Assembly: GCA_013298145.1 (NCBI GenBank)
Contig: JAAFJO010000001.1
Span: 372,001 to 436,000, forward strand
Direction: 5' to 3'
Length of the DNA stretch: 64,000 nucleotides
Origin: Betaproteobacteria bacterium
GTDB lineage: Bacteria > Pseudomonadota > Gammaproteobacteria > Burkholderiales > Casimicrobiaceae
Numbering within the stretch: the stretch's first letter is position 1; each line of letters opens with the position of its first letter. This document shows, one piece after another, positions 42,915 to 50,751 of the stretch. The notes below the pieces were generated by a model that was given only the letters and a program-made list of their open reading frames with translations, was not told the origin of the DNA and made no database searches. The position numbers were made by a program, and so were the translations under genes.

Positions 42915-43968
42915 GCAGCAACATTTCTAAGCGGGAGGAGGTCACTGAGCTGCGCCCCATGAAGAGGGCAATAAGCACAGCCAACAACTGCGAAGCAACG
43001 ATGACTTCGCTCTGGGTCACGGCACGCCACCCAGCAAGAGCGGATGCAAGCGCGGATGGCGCAGCCTGGCCGTAAAACCAAGCAAACGCAGTGGACAAAA
43101 GCGCGCCTACGATTGCCATGGCCTGATAGTGGGTGAATCCGTCGCGACCACGAAAATCAGCGCGCAGTTGCTCTGAATAAACCCGCCAAAGCTGCGAGCC
43201 GCCCAAGGCAGTCACGATACTGGCAGCGATATAACCCTTCCAAAACATCCAGAGGGCGAGCAGGAAAAGCACAAATAAAACCGCGCACGCAATTGACTGA
43301 ACCGCAATCACTGGTTGATCGTTTAGGCCGCTGGCGTAAGCGATTTTTTTGAATCGGCCGCGATAGGTGTCAGTGAAGCGCGAGTAAAGGGCTTTCTGCA
43401 ACGAGGTGCATTGCGAGAGGGGTCGCCCATAACAGCACCCAAACGACAAACACGCGAGGCGGCCAATGGCTTCACCCAACACATAAGCGATACATGCCGC
43501 AGCAATTACGACGCCTGCGTCGAATGCGGGCAACGCGAGCGCTTCGGTGAGCCACTTCGTGATGCTTAGCGCAGGAATTGCGCTCACGAGTACCGCAAAC
43601 AGCGCACCACCAATCGTGTGGCCCGGGATGCCTTCAACCCAACGTGCGACCAATTTCGAAGCGGGAATTCCCACGGCGAGCAAGAGAGCTGCGAAGAGCG
43701 CGGCACTTGCCACAGGTTGCTTGTAGGCGCCTACAAGAAAGATGAACAAGGCGACCGCAATCCCATACGCTACACCAGAGATCACGCCATAAAACGTGAA
43801 GTTAATGGCGGGCCAAAAACGATTCATCTGTGATGAGGTGCGTAGCGGAACCGCAAGGGCAATCTGCCAGCCCTCACGCGTCAGCGTTTTGAAGGCCCAA
43901 CGAAAGATCGAGATGCCGAGAAATGCCAGCAGCACAATTCCCAGCTCGATGGTGAACAGTTCGTTCAT
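42895..43968 (-). CDS. Lgt-like (prolipoprotein diacylglyceryl transferase family) membrane protein
   Basis: This is a polytopic protein of about 357 residues with seven or more membrane helices. The only strong family mark is EAIGRLACLSFGCCYGRPL (about 170-188), which resembles the GR-x-GC...GCCYGRP box of Lgt-family proteins (PF01790). Authentic Lgt has other conserved residues that I could not place, so this is probably a paralogue with another substrate. The ATG at 43968 has GGAG 7 nt upstream and is preferred over 43980. It lies 21 nt after psd and overlaps the binding-protein gene. Confidence 0.65.
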   Translation of the reverse strand: MNELFTIELGIVLLAFLGISIFRWAFKTLTREGWQIALAVPLRTSSQMNRFWPAINFTFYGVISGVAYGIAVALFIFLVGAYKQPVASAALFAALLLAVGIPASKLVARWVEGIPGHTIGGALFAVLVSAIPALSITKWLTEALALPAFDAGVVIAAACIAYVLGEAIGRLACLSFGCCYGRPLSQCTSLQKALYSRFTDTYRGRFKKIAYASGLNDQPVIAVQSIACAVLFVLFLLALWMFWKGYIAASIVTALGGSQLWRVYSEQLRADFRGRDGFTHYQAMAIVGALLSTAFAWFYGQAAPSALASALAGWRAVTQSEVIVASQLLAVLIALFMGRSSVTSSRLEMLLHEPQKR

Positions 43969-43989
43969 AAGCATCTCCATACATAGAAA

Positions 43990-45018
43990 TTAAGTTCGCT
44001 CGGCAATGGACTGTCGAACCAAGACTTGCGTCTCGACCCAAGGCTTACCAAGCCAATCCGAAAATCGACTGCGCAGATCAGTTCGAGCAGCGTTTGCGAT
44101 CAGCTCGCCGGAAAGCGATGCTCGTGTGCCGTCCCAAAGCACGATGCTCGTACTGCTGCCAGGCCTGAACATGGATACGGGGGAACCACGGACCACAAAG
44201 TCACCTGTATTCAACGAGCAAGGTGCCTCGTACCGCCGCTCGCTGTAGCGTGATTGGATTTCGCCGATCATCATTGCTGCGACATCCACCTGCACGACCT
44301 TACCTACATTGGTGCCGCAATCCACATCAGTGTCGTACACCGTTACCACGCGTCGGTTCAGCGCATACGAACCTGGGAAGCGAACCAGCGCCGTAGGGTT
44401 GCAAGAATGAAAACGTCCCTCAATTGTTTGCCGCGCAATGATTCGCCCTGAAACCGGTGCGTGGGTGTAGTGATAGACGTCGGGCGTGAGCCGCACAATT
44501 ACGCCCGCGAGGTGGTTTACATGAGACTCGTGATTCAACGTGCTCGCGAACCTTTCACGCCATGGGTTCGCGGCACCGAGGAGATCATCGATCCGAATGA
44601 ACTTTGACTTGACGGGCAACATGTCTCGTTCAAAGGCAGCGAACGGCAGCAATTTCCCGTCTGCGGGCGAGACGATTGAACTCACGTCATCGGGTAGCGG
44701 ACGCACATCCCAATAGCGAATTTTTCGCTCGAAAAGATCGCGTAGCGTTCGCATTGCGGCAAAGCCCGTCAGCGTCTCGGATTCGCGTATCAACATTCGG
44801 TGAGCCGCGTATTCAATGCAGCGCTGGGCATTGACCAGGGTACGATCGAATTGCCAGTACGCGAGCGCATTGGTAACAGTCCCGCTCGCCAACGCGTTCA
44901 GGAGGAAGCTGGGCTCCTCGCGCGAGGGGTGATAAAGAAAATTGATGACCTGATCCGCAAGAAGCGTTTCGTTGCTCGCTGTGCGGCGAATCCCCTCAAC
45001 ATACTGATGCACGACCAT
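43990..45018 (-). CDS. psd: Phosphatidylserine decarboxylase
   Basis: Psd makes phosphatidylethanolamine from phosphatidylserine at the inner membrane, using a pyruvoyl group formed by self-cleavage. The 342 residues show ISPADGKLLPFAAF, the His-containing LNHESHVNHLAGVIVRLTPDVYHYTHAPVSGRI, and FPGSYALNRRVVTVYDTDVDCGTNVGKVVQVDVAAMMIGEI. The cleavage region is FRPGSSTSIVLW, in place of the usual LGST; the Gly-Ser pair needed for pyruvoyl formation is kept. It heads a three-gene operon with the Lgt-like and binding-protein genes, an unusual partner set. Confidence 0.88.
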   Translation of the reverse strand: MVVHQYVEGIRRTASNETLLADQVINFLYHPSREEPSFLLNALASGTVTNALAYWQFDRTLVNAQRCIEYAAHRMLIRESETLTGFAAMRTLRDLFERKIRYWDVRPLPDDVSSIVSPADGKLLPFAAFERDMLPVKSKFIRIDDLLGAANPWRERFASTLNHESHVNHLAGVIVRLTPDVYHYTHAPVSGRIIARQTIEGRFHSCNPTALVRFPGSYALNRRVVTVYDTDVDCGTNVGKVVQVDVAAMMIGEIQSRYSERRYEAPCSLNTGDFVVRGSPVSMFRPGSSTSIVLWDGTRASLSGELIANAARTDLRSRFSDWLGKPWVETQVLVRQSIAERT

Positions 45019-45084
45019 CGACTGCCCATGACTAACGGCGACGGCTGCAGTGTGCGACTCAGGTATTGCAGCGTCGTGAAATTG

Positions 45085-45102
45085 ATGTCATTGCAGTGTC
45101 AC
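45085..45102 (+). promoter_or_regulatory. Pho-box-like site upstream of a small unknown ORF
   Basis: Half-sites ATGTCAT and GTGTCAC with a 4-bp spacer (TGCA), each one base from the PhoB half-site. It lies in the psd/45165 divergent gap and is oriented towards the plus-strand ORF. Confidence 0.45.
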
Positions 45103-45164
45103 ACGAGGGCATGACGATTGAGTCGAATCAGTCCATCCCACACGCAACGCGCGGAGCGAAATCA

Positions 45165-45518
45165 ATGACGACTCAGAGTTCCGAAATGCTCACCATCGCC
45201 GCCGTGCGCGAATCGATCCTTGAGCTCGGTTTAACCCCGCTTAATGATGAAGTGGTGGAAAGAGTCATCGAATACGGCCTCGGGGCGGTGATCGAATGCA
45301 CGCTTGCAATGGATCAGCCGCTTGTTATCGATGCGAATTTGCGCGCCGTTATCTATGCCCGCTCCGTGGAGCGAATAGGTCAATCTGTCGCGATGAGGTT
45401 TTGTGAAAAGTCCCCCGCTTGGCCGCTGCAAGGATCTACTTTGACTTGGGGCGGCCCACCGCGATCGGTGACAACGCCTGATAAGCCTTTAGCTGCTGCT
45501 CAAGCGGGAGTGCGTTAA
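45165..45518 (+). CDS. Hypothetical protein of about 117 residues downstream of a Pho-box-like site
   Basis: I do not recognise this protein. The first 75 residues look like a real helical domain (MTTQSSEMLTIAAVRESILE, then LTPLNDEVVERVIEYGLGAVIECTLAMDQPLV) with good codon use and a GGAG ribosome-binding site before the ATG. The last 40 residues are low-complexity and overlap the 3' end of the convergent RHH-type gene by 83 nt, which suggests the original stop may have been lost. Function is unknown; the nearby Pho-box-like site hints at phosphate control. Confidence 0.5.
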   Translation: MTTQSSEMLTIAAVRESILELGLTPLNDEVVERVIEYGLGAVIECTLAMDQPLVIDANLRAVIYARSVERIGQSVAMRFCEKSPAWPLQGSTLTWGGPPRSVTTPDKPLAAAQAGVR

Positions 45519-45822
45519 ATGTTTGAATCGCCGCTCTAACGACTTCACTCTTCTTTGTCTCTCGACCACTCGCTACAGCCGCTTTTTTACAGTGCTTGAT
45601 TAACTCGTGATCCGCTTCTGGCAGCGTGAAGCTGTCTCGCACCAGTTTCACTTTTTCTAACGTTGTGGCGGCCGGCTTTTTCGGCGGCTGTGCGGGCGGT
45701 GCAGCTTTCTTCGGAATCGAAGTTGCCGCCTTTTTTGCTGGCTTTTTCACCGCAACTGGCTTTACCACTGGGGTAACGCTTGATTTCTTTGCGGGAGCCG
45801 CAGCAAGAGGTGCTTTTTTCAT
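45436..45822 (-). CDS. Lys/Ala/Pro-tailed ribbon-helix-helix-like DNA-binding protein
   Basis: This is a protein of 128 residues. The N-terminal half is a basic low-complexity tail of AAPAKK, AVKKPAKKAA and PPKKPAATT units, like the tail on RsfS in this window. The C-terminal half (VRDSFTLPEADHELIKHCKKAAVASGRETKKSEVVRAAIQTFNALP) has the strand-helix-helix pattern of a MetJ/Arc-type fold. It is most likely a chromosome-associated protein. Two TATAAA-like hexamers on the minus strand near 45855-45869 may be its promoter. It converges with and overlaps the small unknown ORF. Confidence 0.7.
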   Translation of the reverse strand: MKKAPLAAAPAKKSSVTPVVKPVAVKKPAKKAATSIPKKAAPPAQPPKKPAATTLEKVKLVRDSFTLPEADHELIKHCKKAAVASGRETKKSEVVRAAIQTFNALPLEQQLKAYQALSPIAVGRPKSK

Positions 45823-46145
45823 GGCGCGTACCTAAAATAAATTGAAAGAAATAGTTTATACGATTTATACGGATTGTGAAACGGGCAGAAACTTGTACTC
45901 TGTAACGCGATGCATCGCACGACGGGCTTTGCGACTTCGCATGAGGAAGAAGCGTCAAAAAAAGGGTTTACCCTAAATCTTTTACGCATCGTCTCTGGGG
46001 TGAGCGCTCCGCGCGAGTCGTAAGCGGGAGAAAGAAATATTCCTGTAATGAAACGTTGAGATAGTTACAAGCAGAAAACCGGGGCATTGCGCGTTGACTG
46101 CAGGCCAAGGCAACAACTCCTCCGACAAATACGACTGGAATATTT
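45823..46145 (+). promoter_or_regulatory. 323-nt gap: divergent promoters of the RHH-type gene and pstS
   Basis: No gene is seen. The left part is AT-rich with repeated TTTATAC. Nearer pstS a degenerate Pho-like half-site CTGTAAT (about 46044) is followed by poor partners at 11-bp steps, so PhoB control of pstS, expected from the family, is only weakly visible. A GTAATGAAACGTTGAGATAG stretch marks the AT-richer promoter zone. Confidence 0.35.
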
Positions 46146-47183
46146 ATGAATGCTGTAAAGAATTCTCTTGCGACACTGGCAACAGTGTTGATGGCGGGTA
46201 TGGCGGTTTCCGCCTCCGCGCAATCAATCACAGGCGCTGGCGCGACTTTCCCGTTCCCGCTTTACGCGAAGTGGGCTGACGAATACAAAAAAGCTACTGG
46301 CGTCGCGATGAACTACCAATCGATCGGTTCTGGCGGCGGTATCAAACAAATCCAATCGAAAACCGTTGATTTCGGCGCAAGCGATATGCCTCTCAATGCC
46401 GAAGCGCTTGCTAAAGACGGTCTCGTGCAGTTTCCAGCAACTATCGGTGGCGTTGTACCGGTTACGAACATGGATGGCGTCCAACCTGGTCAGTTGAAAC
46501 TGACAGGCCCGGTTCTGGCAGACATCTATCTCGGTAAGATCAAAACCTGGAATGACAAGGCCATCACGGACTTGAACCCTGGCGTTAAGCTCGAAGGACC
46601 TATCACGGTTGTACGCCGCTCGGATGGTTCGGGAACAACGTTTATCTTTGTTGACTATCTTGCCAAGGTGTCGCCAGAGTGGAAAAGCAAGGTTGGCGTA
46701 GGTACAGCCGTCAGCTGGCCGGAAGGCGTGGGCGGGAAAGGTAACGAAGGCGTTGCGCAATACGTGCAGCGCATCAAGGGCTCGATTGGATATGTCGAGT
46801 TTGCGTACGCCAAGAAAAACAAACTTGATTACATCCAGATGCGCAACAAAGATGGTCAATTTGTGAAGCCAGATGACGAAACTTTCGCAGCCGCCGCTGC
46901 AGGCGCTGACTGGAAGAGCGTTGCCGGTATGGGGGTAATCCTCACCGACCAGGCAGGCGCGAAGAGCTGGCCAATGACGGGGGCTTCGTTCATCCTCATG
47001 CACGCAAAACAAGATAAGCCGCAAAACGGCCAGCAAGTGCTTAAGTTTTTTGATTGGGCACTCAAGAGCGGCCAGAAGTTTGCGACAGAGTTGGACTACG
47101 TGCCGCTGCCGCCCGCAACTGTTTCGCTCATCCAGGCTGAGTGGAAGAAAATTACGGATTCATCGGGAAAAGCCGTTTTCTAA
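46146..47183 (+). CDS. pstS: Phosphate ABC transporter, periplasmic phosphate-binding protein
   Basis: PstS captures phosphate in the periplasm for the PstCAB importer. The signal peptide ends near VSASAQ (about residue 25). The mature protein has SITGAGATFPFPLYAKWADEYKKATG, the phosphate-contacting IGSGGGIKQIQSKTVDFGASD, and VVRRSDGSGTTFIFVDYL. The length of 345 residues is normal. It leads pstSCAB-phoU; a strong hairpin after its stop would make it more abundant than the membrane subunits. Confidence 0.95.
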   Translation: MNAVKNSLATLATVLMAGMAVSASAQSITGAGATFPFPLYAKWADEYKKATGVAMNYQSIGSGGGIKQIQSKTVDFGASDMPLNAEALAKDGLVQFPATIGGVVPVTNMDGVQPGQLKLTGPVLADIYLGKIKTWNDKAITDLNPGVKLEGPITVVRRSDGSGTTFIFVDYLAKVSPEWKSKVGVGTAVSWPEGVGGKGNEGVAQYVQRIKGSIGYVEFAYAKKNKLDYIQMRNKDGQFVKPDDETFAAAAAGADWKSVAGMGVILTDQAGAKSWPMTGASFILMHAKQDKPQNGQQVLKFFDWALKSGQKFATELDYVPLPPATVSLIQAEWKKITDSSGKAVF

Positions 47184-47213
47184 TTCAAAACGTTTAGGTT
47201 CGGAATAGTCATC

Positions 47214-47248
47214 AATAAGCGCGGCTTTGTGGGTCGCGCTTATTTTTT
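47214..47248 (+). terminator. Intercistronic terminator or attenuator between pstS and pstC
   Basis: The stem AATAAGCGCG (47214-47223) pairs with CGCGCTTATT (47235-47244), ending in a T-run. It lies only 16 nt before the pstC start, so partial read-through is needed for pstCAB. Confidence 0.8.
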
Positions 47249-47263
47249 GTGAGGATACGAAAA

Positions 47264-48256
47264 ATGACGGGGATCACAGAGACCTTGCCTGCGCCGACGG
47301 CAGGAACAAAGCCTCGCGGCCTAGCTTCTAAGTTTGCGCTACAGGACGCAGTCTTTCACCGAAGCACGCAGTTTTTCGCAGTGCTTGTCCTGGCAACGCT
47401 CGCTGGAATCATTGCCTCGCTTTTTGTCGGTTCATGGCTCACGCTGACACAGACGGGACCTAAGTTCTTCGTCACTGACGTCTGGGACCCCGTACGAAGC
47501 TTGTTCGGTGGTTTGGCTCCGCTTTGGGGTACGTTAATCACCGCAACAATTGCCCTTCTCATCGGTGTCCCAGTGAGCTTCGGCATTGCGATCTTCTTGA
47601 CCGAGATGTGTCCGCCCGTGCTGAAAAGGCCGCTTGGAACGGCAGTCGAATTGCTCGCGGCAATCCCATCGATCATCTACGGGATGTGGGGACTTTTCAT
47701 CCTTGCCCCCATTCTTGCCGAATACCAACCGGCGATATCGAGCTCGCTTGGGAATTTGCCGCTCATTGGTACGCTGTTTCAAGGCCCACCCATGGGTATC
47801 GGTGTGTTCACGGCGGGGCTGATTCTGTCGGTCATGGTGATTCCGTTTATTGCGTCGGTCATGCGCGACGTGTTCGAGACAACCCCCCCGATTTTGAAAG
47901 AGTCTGCGTATGGTCTTGGCGCGACCACCTGGGAAGTAATGTGGAATGTGGTGTTGCCCTACACCAAGGCTGGCGTCGTCGGGGGCATCATGCTAGGGCT
48001 AGGTCGCGCGCTCGGTGAGACGATGGCGGTAACCTTTGTAATTGGCAATGCCTACAACATCTCTCTGAAGCTATTCGATCCGGGAAACTCGATTGCATCC
48101 TCGCTCGCAAATGAGTTCAATGAGGCGGCAGACCCAAACCATATGTCAGCACTAATAACACTCGGCCTTCTGTTGTTTTTCCTCTCATTTGTCGTGCTCT
48201 CACTTTCGCGTTGGATGCTGAGCAGCCTTTCCAAGAAAGAAGGACGCCGCACATGA
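47264..48256 (+). CDS. pstC: Phosphate ABC transporter permease PstC
   Basis: PstC is one of two inner-membrane permeases of the phosphate importer. About 330 residues with six helices carry the binding-protein-dependent permease EAA-type loop (ESAYGLGATTWEVMWNVVLPYTKAGVVGGIMLGLGRALGETMAV). The ATG at 47264 with GAGG upstream was chosen over the open frame at 47249. The stop overlaps pstA (ATGA). Confidence 0.95.
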   Translation: MTGITETLPAPTAGTKPRGLASKFALQDAVFHRSTQFFAVLVLATLAGIIASLFVGSWLTLTQTGPKFFVTDVWDPVRSLFGGLAPLWGTLITATIALLIGVPVSFGIAIFLTEMCPPVLKRPLGTAVELLAAIPSIIYGMWGLFILAPILAEYQPAISSSLGNLPLIGTLFQGPPMGIGVFTAGLILSVMVIPFIASVMRDVFETTPPILKESAYGLGATTWEVMWNVVLPYTKAGVVGGIMLGLGRALGETMAVTFVIGNAYNISLKLFDPGNSIASSLANEFNEAADPNHMSALITLGLLLFFLSFVVLSLSRWMLSSLSKKEGRRT

Positions 48257-49143
48257 GCGATCTCACCGAAAAAGGGCTACCGACCCGCTCGCTAGCGACG
48301 CCAGACAATCCCATCTATCGCCGTCGCGTCTGGATGAATCGTTTCAATCTGGCAATGTCGCTTGCGACCATGGCATTTGGGATGTTTTTCCTGCTGTGGA
48401 TTTTGTGGACGCTTGCGAGCAAAGGTTTGGCATCGTTCGGGCCGGCCCTCTTTACACAGATGACGCCACCGCCCGGTTCTGATGGTGGCCTTGCCAACGC
48501 GATCATGGGTTCACTTATGATCGTGAGTGCCGCGATCTTCATCGCCACACCCATTGGAATCCTGGCGGGGATTTACCTCGCAGAAGTCGGACGGGAGAGC
48601 ATGATCGCGAAGCTTACGCGCTTCGTCAACGACATTCTTCTGTCAGCACCTTCTATCGTCATTGGTTTATTTGTGTACGCTCTGATCGTTGCGCGAGTGA
48701 AAGAGTACTCGGGTTGGGCTGGCGCAGTCGCCCTCGCAATCATCGCTGTACCGGTCGTGGTGCGAACGACTGAAACCATGTTGCTACTCGTACCAAACAG
48801 TATGCGTGAAGCGGCTGTAGCACTGGGTGCCCCGCAGTGGCGCGTGGTGACAATGGTCACGCTACGCGCTGTAAAGGGCGGCGTCATTACCGGAGTTCTT
48901 TTGGCGCTTGCACGCGTATCTGGCGAAACCGCGCCGCTCTTGTTCACCGCTTTGAACAACCAGTTCTGGAGCACCGATATGGGCGGGCCGATGGCCAACT
49001 TACCCGTGGTGATTTTCCAGTTTGCGATGAGCCCTTACGAAGAGTGGCAGCGCCTCGCTTGGGCTGGTGCACTTTTAATCACGCTTGTCGTGCTCGCCCT
49101 CAACATTCTGGCGCGCACCGTATTCCGGCAGAAGAATAACTAA
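48253..49143 (+). CDS. pstA: Phosphate ABC transporter permease PstA
   Basis: PstA is the partner permease of PstC. The 296 residues contain six membrane helices, the [16 protein letters not shown] helix and the loop [52 protein letters not shown]. The start ATG overlaps the pstC stop by 4 nt, so translation is coupled. Confidence 0.95.
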   Translation: MSDLTEKGLPTRSLATPDNPIYRRRVWMNRFNLAMSLATMAFGMFFLLWILWTLASKGLASFGPALFTQMTPPPGSDGGLANAIMGSLMIVSAAIFIATPIGILAGIYLAEVGRESMIAKLTRFVNDILLSAPSIVIGLFVYALIVARVKEYSGWAGAVALAIIAVPVVVRTTETMLLLVPNSMREAAVALGAPQWRVVTMVTLRAVKGGVITGVLLALARVSGETAPLLFTALNNQFWSTDMGGPMANLPVVIFQFAMSPYEEWQRLAWAGALLITLVVLALNILARTVFRQKNN

Positions 49144-49157
49144 CAACAGGATTGCAT

Positions 49158-49967
49158 ATGTCTTTTCAAGTAAGCCTTGGCGACGCAGCGAAAGAAGCGC
49201 CAAAAACAAATGCAGTGACCAAGATTGCGATTAAAAATCTCAACTTCTTTTATGGAACATTCCAGGGATTGCGCAGCATTTCGATGGAAATTCCCGAGCG
49301 CCAGGTCACCGCGTACATCGGACCTTCAGGTTGTGGCAAGTCAACGCTCCTGCGCACGCTGAACCGGATGTACTCGCTCTATCCGGGCCAGCGCGCGGAA
49401 GGTGAGATCATTTTTAATGGCTCAAACGTTCTCGACCCGAAACAGGATTTGAACGCGCTTCGCGGGCAGATCGGAATGGTGTTCCAGAAGCCGACACCGT
49501 TTCCGATGTCGATCTACGACAACATCGCTTTTGGTGTGAAGCTCTACGAAAAGCTCTCCAAAAGCGATATGGACGACCGCGTTGAATGGGCGCTGAAAAA
49601 AGCGGCTCTTTGGGGCGAGGCGAAAGACAAACTTTCACAGAGCGGGCTGTCACTCTCTGGAGGGCAACAGCAGCGGCTTTGCATTGCGCGCGGCATCGCA
49701 GTGAAGCCCGAAGTGTTGCTGCTGGATGAGCCAACCTCTGCGCTGGATCCAATCTCGACCGCTCGAATCGAGGAACTCATCAGCGAACTTCGCGATGACT
49801 ACACGATCGTGATCGTGACCCACAATATGCAACAAGCCGCACGTGTTTCACAGCACACGGCGTATATGTATCTCGGCGAATTGATCGAATTCACGCCAAC
49901 GGCAGAAATTTTCGTGAAACCTAAAGATAAGCGTACCGAGGATTACATCACTGGCCGCTTTGGTTGA
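49158..49967 (+). CDS. pstB: Phosphate ABC transporter ATPase PstB
   Basis: PstB powers phosphate import. The 269 residues show Walker [10 protein letters not shown] (about 56-64), the Q-loop [20 protein letters not shown] typical of PstB, the [16 protein letters not shown] signature, Walker [13 protein letters not shown], and the H-loop IVTHNMQQA. The ATG at 49158 follows an AACAGG site. Confidence 0.96.
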   Translation: MSFQVSLGDAAKEAPKTNAVTKIAIKNLNFFYGTFQGLRSISMEIPERQVTAYIGPSGCGKSTLLRTLNRMYSLYPGQRAEGEIIFNGSNVLDPKQDLNALRGQIGMVFQKPTPFPMSIYDNIAFGVKLYEKLSKSDMDDRVEWALKKAALWGEAKDKLSQSGLSLSGGQQQRLCIARGIAVKPEVLLLDEPTSALDPISTARIEELISELRDDYTIVIVTHNMQQAARVSQHTAYMYLGELIEFTPTAEIFVKPKDKRTEDYITGRFG

Positions 49968-50010
49968 TATTGCTCGATTCAAACGAAACAGAATCGATTA
50001 GAAAGTCTTT

Positions 50011-50679
50011 ATGGAACACACCTCGAAACAATTCGAACTCGAACTAGAAGATTTGCGCAGCAGTTTGCTCGCGATGGGCGGCATTGTGGAAGCGCAGATG
50101 GAGCGCGCGATGCGTGCCATCGCAACCAATGATGCTGAGCTCGTGCTAGCCGTGTCGCGCGAGGATAAAAAGGTCAATTCTTTGCAGATGGATATTGATC
50201 GTAAGGGCATGGAAATCATTGCCAAACGACAGCCTGCCGCTGTTGACCTGCGCCAGATTCTTTGCACGATGCAAGCGGCGGGCGATCTTGAACGTATCGG
50301 CGATGAAATCAAGAAAATCGCAGAACGCGCTAAGCAATTCCAGGCCAATGAGCGATTCCAATCGCTTCGCCTGAACGAGGTGAAACACATCGGCGTCTTG
50401 GTTCAGGACATGCTCAAGGAAACGCTTAACGCGTTTGCTCGACTCGATGTGATTGCCGCAGGCGAGGTGATCGGACGAGATAAGGCGGTTGACGAGGAAT
50501 TTGAGCGCATCATGCGCCTCATCGTGACCTACACGCTCGAAGATCCTCGCACCATTGGCGCAGGCATTGAGATCGCGTTTTTAGCAAAAGCTGCAGAGCG
50601 CGTTGCCGATCACACCAAGAACATCAGCGAGTACGTGATTCATATCGTGCAGGGGAAAGACCCACGGCACGGCGGCTAG
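50011..50679 (+). CDS. phoU: Phosphate signalling protein PhoU
   Basis: PhoU links the Pst transporter to the PhoR kinase and holds the Pho regulon off when phosphate is plentiful. The 222 residues form two PhoU repeats, each with the metal-binding pattern: AAGDLERIGDEIKKIAERA (about 90-108) and LAKAAERVADHTKNISEYVI (about 190-209). It closes the pst operon. No phoB-phoR pair follows; the M32 peptidase gene converges on it instead. Confidence 0.95.
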   Translation: MEHTSKQFELELEDLRSSLLAMGGIVEAQMERAMRAIATNDAELVLAVSREDKKVNSLQMDIDRKGMEIIAKRQPAAVDLRQILCTMQAAGDLERIGDEIKKIAERAKQFQANERFQSLRLNEVKHIGVLVQDMLKETLNAFARLDVIAAGEVIGRDKAVDEEFERIMRLIVTYTLEDPRTIGAGIEIAFLAKAAERVADHTKNISEYVIHIVQGKDPRHGG

Positions 50680-50680
50680 A

Positions 50681-50706
50681 CTGAATCGAGGTGAACCTCG
50701 ATTCAG
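50681..50706. terminator. Perfect stem-loop after phoU
   Basis: CTGAATCGAGG and CCTCGATTCAG pair around a 4-nt loop directly behind the phoU stop. It lacks a clear T-run, so it may be an inefficient or factor-assisted terminator, or a 3' stabiliser. Confidence 0.55.
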
Positions 50707-50751
50707 CTTGTTGTGGTGATGTGAGTATCGAACCTTTCCTCCGCACTTGTG

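Noticed and set aside
43720..43737. Perfect 18-bp palindrome (core TTGTAGGCGCCTACAA) inside the Lgt-like gene
   Set aside because: It encodes ordinary residues of a membrane helix region and has no partner copy with flanks; probably chance, although the core resembles the repeat at the rng stop.
46043..46071. Possible Pho box upstream of pstS (CTGTAAT and following 11-bp steps)
   Set aside because: Only one half-site is recognisable; kept as a weak note in the promoter entry and not as a site.
46224..47036. 270-codon minus-strand ORF inside pstS
   Set aside because: Antisense shadow with no start signal or family features.
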